Notes under the pieces: generated by a model
Database searches by the model: none
Seen by the model: the letters and a program-made list of their open reading frames with translations, nothing else
Told to the model about the DNA's origin: nothing
Program-made: the position numbers and the translations under genes
Assembly (NCBI GenBank): GCA_002449845.1
Contig: DJXW01000031.1
Span: 1-64,000, forward strand
Source: Prevotella sp. UBA6994
Lineage (GTDB): Bacteria > Bacteroidota > Bacteroidia > Bacteroidales > Bacteroidaceae
Reading direction: 5' to 3'
DNA length: 64,000 nucleotides
Shown: positions 8,828 to 17,800 of the stretch, piece after piece
How the letters are laid out: each line of letters begins with the position of its first letter
How positions within the stretch are numbered: the stretch's first letter is position 1

Positions 8828-9694
8828 ATGAAAGAGTGCAGGTATTATCATCGTTTAGACCATGACGTGGCAGGATGTATCCTTTGTCCACATCATTGCA
8901 GGATAGCAAACGGAAAGACGGGCGTTTGCCGTAGTCGTCGCAACTATGACGGAACACTCGTCAGTGAGGTTTATGCACAACCTTGTTCGTTGGCTATCGA
9001 CCCCATCGAAAAGAAACCTTTGTATCATTTCCATCCAGGTACGCAGTGTCTCTCCATTGCTTGTACGGGTTGCAACTTTCGTTGCTTGAATTGCCAGAAC
9101 CATGAAATATCACAAGTGACACCAAACGAAGTGGGGCATTACAACCTTTCACCTCAAGAAGTGGTCGATCTCTGCTTGGAACACCATTGCCCAGGCATAG
9201 CTTATACTTATACAGAACCTCTTACTTATATAGAATATGTGGCAGACACGGCTCGGTTGGCTCACGATAAAGGACTTTGGAACATCCTCGTAACGGCAGG
9301 ATACGTTTGTCAAGAGCCTCTTGCCGACCTCTTGCCTTTCATTGATGCTGCTAACATAGACTTGAAATCATTTAGTGATGATATTTACCAGCGAGTGAGT
9401 GGTGGTCATCTTTCTGTGGTGCTTGATACGATTCTTGCCATGCACGATGCCGGGGTGTGGATAGAACTTACCTATCTCCTAATCCCAGGTGTCAATGACG
9501 ATATGGATATGATACGTAGAATGTGTCAGTGGATAGTGAAAAATGGATTGGCTAATTCTCCGCTTCATTTCAGTAGGTTTTTCCCCCAATTCAAGATGAG
9601 AGACATTCCACCTACACCACTTTCTACCTTAAAAAAAGCACAACTGATAGCCCAGGAAGAAGGCGTGCAACATGTGTACTTAGGCAATGTGTGA
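8828..9694 (+). CDS. amrS: AmmeMemoRadiSam system radical SAM enzyme
   Basis: This is a PflA-like radical SAM protein of 288 residues. The cluster-binding CxxxCxxC is seen as CTGCNFRCLNC (about residues 78-88, SAM cluster Cys at NFRCLNC). It is preceded by the family's extra N-terminal cysteines (CILCPHHC and GVCRSRR), typical of the AmrS group. It should produce a 5'-deoxyadenosyl radical to activate or modify an unknown target. It follows the MEMO1-AMMECR1 gene after 6 bp, so one transcript is expected. The conserved AYTYTEPLTYIEY and NIDLKSF segments also fit PflA-like enzymes. No signal peptide is present. Confidence 0.9.
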   Translation: MKECRYYHRLDHDVAGCILCPHHCRIANGKTGVCRSRRNYDGTLVSEVYAQPCSLAIDPIEKKPLYHFHPGTQCLSIACTGCNFRCLNCQNHEISQVTPNEVGHYNLSPQEVVDLCLEHHCPGIAYTYTEPLTYIEYVADTARLAHDKGLWNILVTAGYVCQEPLADLLPFIDAANIDLKSFSDDIYQRVSGGHLSVVLDTILAMHDAGVWIELTYLLIPGVNDDMDMIRRMCQWIVKNGLANSPLHFSRFFPQFKMRDIPPTPLSTLKKAQLIAQEEGVQHVYLGNV

Positions 9695-9751
9695 TATAAG
9701 GGGGAACGCCAAGAAGATATACAAGAACGATAAATGATAAAAAGATAAACC

Positions 9752-10396
9752 ATGCCCAAAGAAAGGAATAAGGCAGATGCTTACCGCAAGAAAGCATACG
9801 AGGGAGATGCAAAGTCGATGAACAACCTTGGTGTGTGTTATGAGCGAGGTTATGGGGTGAAGATGAATCTCGAGATGGCATTTGAATGGTACATGAAAGC
9901 AGCTCAGCTCGACGATGTCTATGGTTGTTTCAATGTTGGCGAATGTTACTATCATGGTAAGGGTGTAGAGCAAAGTCATGAACACGCCTTTGAGTGGTAT
10001 ATGCGGGCAGCCAATAAGGGCGATATGCAGTCGCAGGTGAATGTGGCAAATGCCTATTATCTTGGTAGTGGCGTTGCCGTTGACCATTACAAGGCTTTCC
10101 TTTGGTACCGTGAGGCAGCTTTCCAAGGCCATATCCTCAGTCAGAAGAATGTAGGGGCGGCTTATTGGAATGGTGACGGAGTGGAGAAAAACTTGGAAGA
10201 ATGTGTCTTTTGGTATGAGTTGGCTGCTAATGGTGGCGATGCGCAAGCACAGTTTGCCACGGGTTGGTTCTTAATGACTGGTACAGGTGTTCCCAAGAAT
10301 GAGCGCATGGGATTAAGGTGGATTCACAAAGCCACGTTTCAAGGCTATCAACCCGCTATCGACTATTGCAAAGAGCATGGGCTGAAGTGGTATTAA
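9752..10396 (+). CDS. Sel1-like repeat (SLR/TPR) protein
   Basis: About 214 residues made almost wholly of five Sel1-like repeats of about 36 residues: each has an A-x-x-x-G-x-x-Y/C-x-x-G-x-G-V core followed by AFEWYxxAA (for example GVCYERGYGVKMNLEMAFEWYMKAAQ). Such solenoids mediate protein-protein contacts. No signal peptide or catalytic motif is present, so it is probably cytoplasmic. It lies 57 bp after amrS without a clear promoter of its own, and may be read through from that operon. Its last 4 bp overlap the convergent AsmA-like gene. Confidence 0.85.
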   Translation: MPKERNKADAYRKKAYEGDAKSMNNLGVCYERGYGVKMNLEMAFEWYMKAAQLDDVYGCFNVGECYYHGKGVEQSHEHAFEWYMRAANKGDMQSQVNVANAYYLGSGVAVDHYKAFLWYREAAFQGHILSQKNVGAAYWNGDGVEKNLEECVFWYELAANGGDAQAQFATGWFLMTGTGVPKNERMGLRWIHKATFQGYQPAIDYCKEHGLKWY

Positions 10397-12279
10397 GTCT
10401 GTCGGGCTGCTTCTTTTTCCTTCTTCCGAGCCTCTTTCTGCTGTTTCTTCAATAGCTTCTTTTCCTCTTTCAGTTGTTTCTTCTCCTCCTTTTGCTGTTT
10501 TTTCTCCTCTTTCAACTGTTCCTTTTCCTCCTTGGTCATTTTTACTTTGTCTTTCTTGCTGAAGATATTATGCAGTTTGATGTGAGTCTTGATTTTCATT
10601 TTGTGGAGCGAGTCGGTATTGGTAAACGAGAAGTCGCAGAGCAGGTCAATGAGTTTTCCTTTGTTGCTGACACTGCCTTGAGCTACGGCACCGTCGCTTT
10701 TGATGCTGGTCACAATGTTTTTTAGCTTCAAAAACTTGTAGTCGGTTTCCTTGATAGTTGCATTTACCTCACCTATTGGCAACTTTCCGCCCCTCATCTT
10801 TCTCACCAAGGCTGTTCGCTGCTTGGAGAAGTCAAACTTGAAATCAGCCATGCAAACCACCTTCTTGATGTCTTTCATGCCTATCACGTTGCCTAAGCGG
10901 AAAGAATCCGTGTTGACCATTCCCGTAGCATACTTGCTGTTTCCATCAAGCGAGAAGTTGAAGTCCATCGGTCCAGCCACGGTGTGTATCTTTCCCCTGA
11001 ACATTTCCTTTCTCCATAAAATGTCGAAAGACCCATGATAAGAAATGTTTCCCAAAGCCTCAAGTTGTTTCATCATGAATTTCTTGGTGGGCAGTTGTTT
11101 GAGTATTTGTCTCACTTTGGTTCCCGTTGTCGTCATCTTCTTTACGTCGAAATGAATGTGCAACTTATGCTTACCCTTTAAGTGATGCAGGTTTCCCTTA
11201 GCCTCGATTCTCAGTTTCTTGTCGTAGGTTGCCACATGTATGTTTCTGAAATGTATCGAGTTGTCATCACCGCTCATCTTCGTATGTAGGGAGAGAGGCA
11301 TCTTGAAGTCTTTCAGTATGGGAGCAAACGGGTGGGCGATGTCTGTCAATATCACCTTGCCCTTGATGGTAGAGGTGTAGTAGAAGAGTTTCTTCCCCAT
11401 TTTCTTGTTGGGTAGTTTTACGTGAGCATGGGCAAAGGTAAGTTTCGTGTTTTTCAAGTTGATGTGAACATCGTTCAGTTGCATCCTTTCCTTGTTGCCC
11501 ACGAAGTCAAATTGTAAACGTGGTATATAGAGACCCGAAACATGGTCTTTAGCATCGCAAGAAACCATCTTTCCGCTCACTGAATCTTTGCCTTGAATAT
11601 TGATTTCTATTCGAGCATTTGCTACGATGTCCATGTGCCCCGTGTCAAAATACCCACGGTGCGGTTTTCCTAACCTCTTCAGAGGTTTATGGTTGTCGAT
11701 GTGCAGTCGCAAACTGTCAATGCCTATCAGGTCATTCTTTCCTTTCTCACGAAAGTCTATGCGTTGCAAAGCCAACTGTTGACCGTTATATGCAAGGTTG
11801 ATTCTTTCAGCGGTCAACTTATCCAGTTCAAAAGCTAATTTCTTGCCGTGTTTCTTCTTCTTGTCATTCTTGAAAGCATCTATCACGAATTGAAAGTTAC
11901 TCGCAGAGTCAGGATGTTCTTTAAACAATTGTGCGTTTACCCCACTGATGTTTGCTTCGGTAATCTTCAGTTCATCGTGTAGCAGACTCCTGAGGTTGAC
12001 GGCAACACCCATAGATTCTATTTGGAGCATTTCACGTTGCTGTAAGTCTTTTACATCCACATCGTCCAACCTTACTTTCTGTTGAAACAAGTCAATGTCT
12101 GCATTGCCGATGCTCACCTCCGTATTCAGTTTCTCCGACAAGAGCTCGGTGGCATACGCCAGCAACCTGTTTTGCATCGTGTCTGAGTTGAGCAACACCA
12201 TCGCCACTACCAATAACAACACTGGCAAAGCCATGATGCAACCCAAGCCAATCAATATATTTCTAACTGTTTTCCTCAT
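10393..12279 (-). CDS. AsmA/TamB-like envelope protein with charged C-terminal tail
   Basis: The 628-residue protein has an N-terminal membrane anchor (IGLGCIMALPVLLLVVAMVLL) followed at once by the family opening NRLLAYATELLSEKLNTEVSIGNADIDLFQQKVRLDDVDVKD. A long beta-rich region with repeated lipid-groove-type strands follows, as in AsmA/DUF748 proteins that span the periplasm and are thought to move phospholipid. It is shorter than the roughly 1500-residue TamB-like proteins of the phylum. The last 55 residues are nearly all Lys, Glu and Gln (KEEKEQLKEEKKQ repeats), a probable coiled coil, unusual for the family. A TAACTTTG box on the minus strand puts the transcript start almost on the ATG, so the leader would be minimal. 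Confidence 0.75.
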   Translation of the reverse strand: MRKTVRNILIGLGCIMALPVLLLVVAMVLLNSDTMQNRLLAYATELLSEKLNTEVSIGNADIDLFQQKVRLDDVDVKDLQQREMLQIESMGVAVNLRSLLHDELKITEANISGVNAQLFKEHPDSASNFQFVIDAFKNDKKKKHGKKLAFELDKLTAERINLAYNGQQLALQRIDFREKGKNDLIGIDSLRLHIDNHKPLKRLGKPHRGYFDTGHMDIVANARIEINIQGKDSVSGKMVSCDAKDHVSGLYIPRLQFDFVGNKERMQLNDVHINLKNTKLTFAHAHVKLPNKKMGKKLFYYTSTIKGKVILTDIAHPFAPILKDFKMPLSLHTKMSGDDNSIHFRNIHVATYDKKLRIEAKGNLHHLKGKHKLHIHFDVKKMTTTGTKVRQILKQLPTKKFMMKQLEALGNISYHGSFDILWRKEMFRGKIHTVAGPMDFNFSLDGNSKYATGMVNTDSFRLGNVIGMKDIKKVVCMADFKFDFSKQRTALVRKMRGGKLPIGEVNATIKETDYKFLKLKNIVTSIKSDGAVAQGSVSNKGKLIDLLCDFSFTNTDSLHKMKIKTHIKLHNIFSKKDKVKMTKEEKEQLKEEKKQQKEEKKQLKEEKKLLKKQQKEARKKEKEAARQT

Positions 12280-12286
12280 TCATGTG

Positions 12287-12294
12287 CAAAGTTA
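12287..12294 (-). promoter_or_regulatory. -7 box of the AsmA-like gene
   Basis: TAACTTTG on the minus strand, 8 bp before the start codon at 12279. No clear TTG at -33. The expected transcript would be leaderless or nearly so. Confidence 0.6.
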
Positions 12295-12381
12295 CATTTA
12301 TTTCCTAAAAAAAGAAATAGAAACGCCACTTTTTACATTCTATTTTATTTTGTATGAAGGCAAATTAAAAAAGAAAAATAC

Positions 12382-12412
12382 TTGCAAACATAATGATTTC
12401 TTCATACCTTTG
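12382..12412 (+). promoter_or_regulatory. promoter of the WYL regulator gene
   Basis: TTG at 12382-12384 and TACCTTTG at 12405-12412, 20 bp apart. The transcript start is expected near 12419, which excludes the upstream in-frame ATG at 12393. Confidence 0.8.
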
Positions 12413-12434
12413 CAATGTCCTAAACATCATGATT

Positions 12435-13505
12435 ATGCCCAGTAAAAACATTTTTGCAGGAGTTGGCATTAGGTCAGAATTTGTAAATCTGATATATGAC
12501 GAACTGATGAAACGTGAATTTGTCAGTTATGCTGATATACTCGCCTTGTATTGTGGCAGACCAAAAGACTATTATCATAGAATAGCGTGCAATAGCGAAC
12601 CAGGCTATGGTGAACTAAAGAAAGCATTCCCAGAAGTATTGAAGGCATTGGAGAAGGCTTGTCCTGGTAGTATAAAGGATAATGGACTAAGCAAGGGTAA
12701 GGCGTATAGATATATCGGTGAAAGCAACGATCCATTGGAACAAGAGCGTAAGGCTGTTGTTCAGAAATCGGTAGAAGATTATGTGACATTTTGCAAAGCT
12801 TCTGCAGGTATCTTACCGGCAAGTTGGTTTTCTGCGTTTTTTGAAAACACCCAATTGTTACTTGATACAAATAGAGAGTCTGTCAATGGGGATATGCGTA
12901 TCAGTTCAAGCATGGAGCAAAACCTTACCAATATTCATCTTCTCCCTGTATTCTTTAAGGCTATTACCAACATGCAAGTTCTCCAATTCGATTACCAACG
13001 ATTCGGACAGGAGCCATTCACATTGACCTTTCATCCTCAGTTCTTGAAAGAATATAATGGTCGTTGGTTTGTATTCGGAGAGGCTGACCGCGAACCGTGT
13101 CACGCTTATAATGTGCCATTAGACAGAATCATTGGGGAAGTACTCACCGTGAAAGATATAGAATACATTCCAGCTCCCAAAGGTTATTATCAACAGTTCT
13201 TTAATAATAAAATAGGTGTAACCCATGAGAAAGGAGCAAAGGTTGAAGAGGTTGTTATTCGCTCAAAAACAGAATACCAACATGGTCTATTGTTGACCAA
13301 GCCCCTGCATCATAGCCAAAAAGAAACGCTTCCTTTTGGGGAGCATGATGGTCAATGGTATGGTGAAGTCGCATTAACGATTGAACCCAATCGCGAATTG
13401 CGTGGCAAAATACTTGCGTATGGACAGTATCTCGAAGTGATGGAGCCTCTGGCTTTAAGAGAGCAAATTAAGGAGATTCTTCGAAAGCAGATAGAGCAAT
13501 ATTAA
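12435..13505 (+). CDS. WYL-domain transcriptional regulator
   Basis: About 356 residues from the ATG at 12435 (an ATG two codons earlier, at 12429, is equally possible). The N-terminal third is helical with a probable DNA-binding fold (FVNLIYDELMKREFVSYADILALY). The WYL domain follows (about residues 165-270): MQVLQFDYQRFGQEPFTLTFHPQFLKEYNGRWFVFGEA, where the hallmark strand reads N-G-R-W-F-V-F-G. The C-terminal extension ends at a basic helix. WYL proteins bind ligands such as nucleic acids or nucleotides and often control defence or DNA-damage genes. It sits directly upstream of an accessory island in which three promoters share an inverted repeat, and is therefore a candidate regulator of them; this is inference. 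Confidence 0.85.
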   Translation: MPSKNIFAGVGIRSEFVNLIYDELMKREFVSYADILALYCGRPKDYYHRIACNSEPGYGELKKAFPEVLKALEKACPGSIKDNGLSKGKAYRYIGESNDPLEQERKAVVQKSVEDYVTFCKASAGILPASWFSAFFENTQLLLDTNRESVNGDMRISSSMEQNLTNIHLLPVFFKAITNMQVLQFDYQRFGQEPFTLTFHPQFLKEYNGRWFVFGEADREPCHAYNVPLDRIIGEVLTVKDIEYIPAPKGYYQQFFNNKIGVTHEKGAKVEEVVIRSKTEYQHGLLLTKPLHHSQKETLPFGEHDGQWYGEVALTIEPNRELRGKILAYGQYLEVMEPLALREQIKEILRKQIEQY

Positions 13506-13605
13506 CGCTTTCTTTATTTGAAAACAACTTTTTTATTAAAACCTTTGGAAATACAAAATAAAGTTGTAACTTTGTATGCAGAAATAAGTCCTTTACAACT
13601 GAAAG

Positions 13606-13621
13606 GCTACGTTGACGTAGC
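13606..13621. other. hairpin next to the DUF3800 remnant stop
   Basis: GCTACGT and ACGTAGC meet around a two-base loop just after the stop codon of the minus-strand DUF3800 remnant, and could end that transcript. A consensus promoter (TTG 13545-13547, TAACTTTG 13567-13574) points toward it on the plus strand, antisense to the remnant; whether it makes a small RNA is unknown. Confidence 0.35.
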
Positions 13622-13624
13622 TCA

Positions 13625-14207
13625 CTAGTGTAGGTTGTACGGGGCTGTTTCTGTTTTTTGATGTTTGGTAAACTTCTCGTTTTTCGTGAAGAACTTAGGT
13701 ACAAAGTTCCAGTGCAGATATGGTCGTTCCCACAAATCTTCCTTTTTAGTAATGGGTGTTGTAACACCTATGTTGAATCCTGGGTGTAATGTGCATATCG
13801 TCAATGAGTAATCTCAATCTTACATTCTTTCCTTTTGGATTGCTATATATTAGTCCAAAGTCGTTTTTAATGAATTGATAATATAGTTTGGGATACTCTT
13901 TTCTCCTTTGTTCATTTGTTAAACCGTATGCCTCAAACTGACGATGACGGAAAAAGATTCTAATTTTGGCTTTCCCTTCGTTCAACAAATCAAACAAAAC
14001 GTCCATAATATTCTCGTAACGTTCCTCCGTATAGTCGTTCACTTTCTGCCACTTAATCTCTTCGTTCTCAAGTCCAACATCTTTAGCAACAGCAGATAGT
14101 CGTAAGAGCACCTCTTCGTAATGCTCTGACTGGATAAGTATGCCCCCATAAAAGTTGGCATAATATTTACCAGATGAATCACTCTCGTCAGTCCAAATGT
14201 AATACAT
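13625..14207 (-). pseudogene. DUF3800 protein gene with internal deletion and frameshift
   Basis: From the ATG at 14207 the frame reads YYIWTDESDSSGKYYANFYGGILI, the usual DUF3800 start with the Asp-Glu pair, and continues to VRLRLLIDDM (to about 13805). There it loses frame: the annotated-looking end (HITPRIQHRCYNTHY) is out of register. Another frame resumes at once with FNIGVTTPITKKEDLWERPYLHWNFVPKFF and ends at 13625, which looks like the real family C terminus. About 80-100 residues between the halves are gone. The family is RNase-H-like by prediction and is frequent in defence and phage regions. Translation from 14207 would give a truncated N-terminal product. Confidence 0.75.
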
Positions 14208-14225
14208 AGTATTTCGATTTGTTTG

Positions 14226-14233
14226 CAAAGATA
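14226..14233 (-). promoter_or_regulatory. -7 box of the DUF3800 remnant
   Basis: TATCTTTG on the minus strand, with the expected transcript start about 12 bp before the ATG at 14207. This supports the ATG at 14207 over the longer in-frame ATG at 14228. Confidence 0.55.
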
Positions 14234-14400
14234 CGAAATATATTCAAACGATGGGGGACATTGGGACTTTTTCTTGCTTTTCATGTTTCTTTTGGCAGAT
14301 TTCATATCTTTATTTATAAATGTGTATCTTTGCACTATCTAAAAACCATATATATGTTAGGGTAAACACCTCTATTTTGACAACTTCATTATCAAAAATT

Positions 14401-14471
14401 GGTTCCAAGAAGAATGGAACCGTTAGGAAGATGGAAATATTTGTAGCAAACATAAACAGGTAGTATCTTTG
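14401..14471 (+). promoter_or_regulatory. shared operator-promoter module, copy 1 (before the SAMD9-like gene)
   Basis: An inverted repeat GGTTCC-N9-GGAACC (14401-14421, arms extendable to GGTTCCA/TGGAACC) lies upstream of TTG (14441-14443) and TATCTTTG (14464-14471), 20 bp apart. The centre of the repeat is 53 bp upstream of the -7 box. The transcript would start near 14478, leaving an unusually long leader of about 360 bases before the ATG at 14837. That leader holds only very short frames (for example a 20-codon frame at 14630) and a second weak box, TATATTTG, at 14598. Confidence 0.75.
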
Positions 14472-14836
14472 CAACGCATTTGAGACACAAGTGCAGAAAC
14501 TTAGTTAAATTGATGTAATTTAGAAATAATCATGAGTTTAGTAATGGTTTTAAATTGATTTTTATATCCAAACTGATTATTTGTCGAAGTAATTTTGTAT
14601 ATTTGTGCCAGAATTAAAATAGTTGAAGAATGAAGAATTTGAATAGACTAAGACAACAAACAGTTTTGGCAAACTTATTAGTTAGTAGCTGAGCAACTTG
14701 GTAAAAATTCTATAACCAACAGCAAGTGATGTACGAATAAAGCTCAACCAGATGTACAGACACCAGCAATTAATCTCACGACTTTTAAAAAGTGTCAAAG
14801 TGTTAATAGTAGTCGACTCTTTAAACACAAAATATT

Positions 14837-17800
14837 ATGAATAGTTTACAACAAGAATTTATAAAGGATTATAAAGAATCTATCGCAAAATACAATAGTT
14901 CCAATTTTGTATTCTATTTAAGACACATGCGTCCCGCGCTTGAACGTTTCTGCAAGTTAATTATATATGACGTATTGACAAACAACTCCCTTTGTGACGA
15001 CTTAATCAATGGAAATAAACAAATTAATTGTGATTGGAGAGCTGGCACATGTGAGGTACAGAATATACCTTGCGAATCAAAAGAAGGCAGTAGCCTAGCA
15101 ATGTTGGCAAAATGTGTTATCTTTTATAAGAATCAGCATCTTCTATCTGATGAAAAAGTAATGAAAAGATTGAAGAAATCCATTGATAGCACTTTTAACG
15201 AGATTATCTCTCGTTATGGAGAAATTAGTGGTGAAGGTAGTCATTCTGCATCCGATGAAGATGCAAGAATTAAAGCAGAGGCTCTCGAAAAATCCATTTG
15301 GATGTGGATAAGGAACCTAAAGAAAATATTGAGTTCGAATTTATATAACTTTTTCGAATCTCTTCCAAAACCAGAAGTTGGCAATAGTGAAATTGGAACA
15401 GAGCAAGTGTTAAACGAAAATAATGACTTTGTTGTCTTAGATGAATTAACGAATCGCTTCGAGCAATTACCTGGCGTGAATTACATTGCCTTATTACCCG
15501 AAATCCTAACAGACAAGTTTGGCAAGCCATTATCCGCTAACCAACTGAAAGAATTTTATCGTATACAATGGAATTTTGTTGTAGATTTGAATAAAAAAAC
15601 GGAAGATGGATTATTTGAGCAAGCACCATCAGTTCAGAAATCTTCTTTAAGGATTATTACAGACAACATAAGTGAAGTATCAGGAATCTCTAATTTGACA
15701 AATTGGTTGTTTGCTAAAGGACGTGTGGATTTAAGCGGATTTGACGACACGAAGACTTTAAGAGATACTCCCAAACTTTTTGAAAATGTTTTTTCAAAAA
15801 TTGTAAGGACAGGATTGACTAATGACTACTTGATTTTTGATTTTTGTGGTAGTAGTCCTAAACTGACTTTTCGTCTTTTTGAAAAGTTGGAAAACGTTTT
15901 TGGAAATTGGGATGCTGTACAGGAACGCTGTAAGATTATTTCATTCACTAAGGACTCTTCTTATCAAGAACGTCTGAGAGAGTGGAGTGATGATTATGGC
16001 GTACAAATCTCTTTTATTGATGCTACGTTTGGAGATTTTGTCCATCACATAGCAGACATAAAACCAATTCTTGCAGAGTCTAATCCGACAAGGCTTTTAG
16101 TTCGCGGTAATTCCAAAGATTTGACGGAGTCAAGGGAAAGATATAGGGCCGCTGGCATAGAGTTTTTTAGTCCCACTCAAACAAAAGAAGAACGGAAATG
16201 GGACTTTTATTCGGGTGCAGAAATTACTTTGGAAGAATTAGATAGGCAATGTGATGTACAAAGGACTCTGTATCGCATTGTAAAGCAACGAATTTCTGAG
16301 ATTATTCGAACAACAAGAAGAACATCTGTATACACATTACGTCATAGACCTGGTAGTGGCGCAACGACTTTAGCTAGGCGATTAGGATATGACATAAAAA
16401 AAGAAGATGAAATTGGTATCATTTCATGCACTGTTGTTGATATAAGAAATTGTAGTAATATTCGGTTGACAGAACAATATTTGCGCCAACTTTCTGAGGA
16501 AACTGATAACACTCCCATTTTGGCGATTGTTGAATCTAAACGTGTTGGTCGTGAAAAGTTTGACAATTTAGTGAAGAGGATGTCTGATGCGGCTAAGAAA
16601 GTTGTGTTTTTTTATGTTGAACCTTTTACAGGTGCAACATATCATCAAAAGGAAAATGTTGCATTACTAGAATCCTTTCTTAGAAATGATGAGCTGAACA
16701 GATTTGAAGAAAAATATAAACAACTTGGACTACCAGAACGTCTTTTATCTGATGCGAAAAAGAATAATAGCTCATTAGAAGTCATTGATTTCCCACTTAT
16801 GCTCAAGGATAATGAGACAAGTAACAACTTGTCATCATATGTTAAAGAGTGGATGGATACACTTCCTGATAATTTAAAAGAATTTTGTGCTTATGTGGGT
16901 TTTGTATTTAAATATTCTGATTTGGGAATAAATCAAACATTGCTAAAACCTATATGGGGGGATACAATGCATCCTTCTATTCGGTTTTATAGCAAAGAAA
17001 TTCAAAAAGCTCTTAAGAAATTGCTCATCGAAGAGTCTACGGAAGACGGAACACCAACAGGAATTTGGCGTCCTCGCTACAATCGCTTCTCTAAGTTCAT
17101 ACTAAGTGCTTATAAAGTAAATTGGGAAGCAGGTCTTTCAGATTTTGCAAAGAACTTTATTTCACTTTGCCAAAAAGCAGGTGAACTCGGTTCAGATGAC
17201 AAAGACATGTTGTATAGTGTGTTTATTATCCGCAAAAATGCAGATTATCGAGCTATCGAAGACAAAGGGAATATCAAGAACAAATTCTCTCTTCTTGTTA
17301 AAGATTTAGATGACACAGAACGGGCAGAATCTCTTTTTTCCGCATTAGTGAAAGCTTTTCCAGAAGACTCAATATTTAGAGGTCATTTCGCTCGATTCCT
17401 ATATGAAAAGACTTCAATAACAAAAGAAATCGAAATAAACGATAGATTGTTTGCTGATGCTCAAGATAATCTAAATCAGGCATTTGATTTGACGCCGAAT
17501 GATTCTGATTTGCACCATATGCAAGGGATGCTTTATAGACGAAGGATTAATGCGCTTGCTAGGCAGTTTAATCGTGATATGAATGAAGATCCTGACTGTG
17601 TAGATATTCGGGAAATAGAAGATTGTCTAGTTGAATGGACAGACTCTGCATACGATGCTTTTGAGAAAAGCATCCAGTTAAGTCCCGCTAGTCCCTATGG
17701 CTATGCTGCTGAAAGTCAATTGTTTAAAGAAACAATTATGTTAGGCCAAAAATTGCTTGGCTGCAACGACTATCTTTTCTGTGAAACAAATCCCATCTAT

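Noticed and set aside
14630..14692. Possible 20-codon leader peptide before the SAMD9-like gene
   Set aside because: Too short to support by itself; no regulatory codon run and no terminator hairpin after it.
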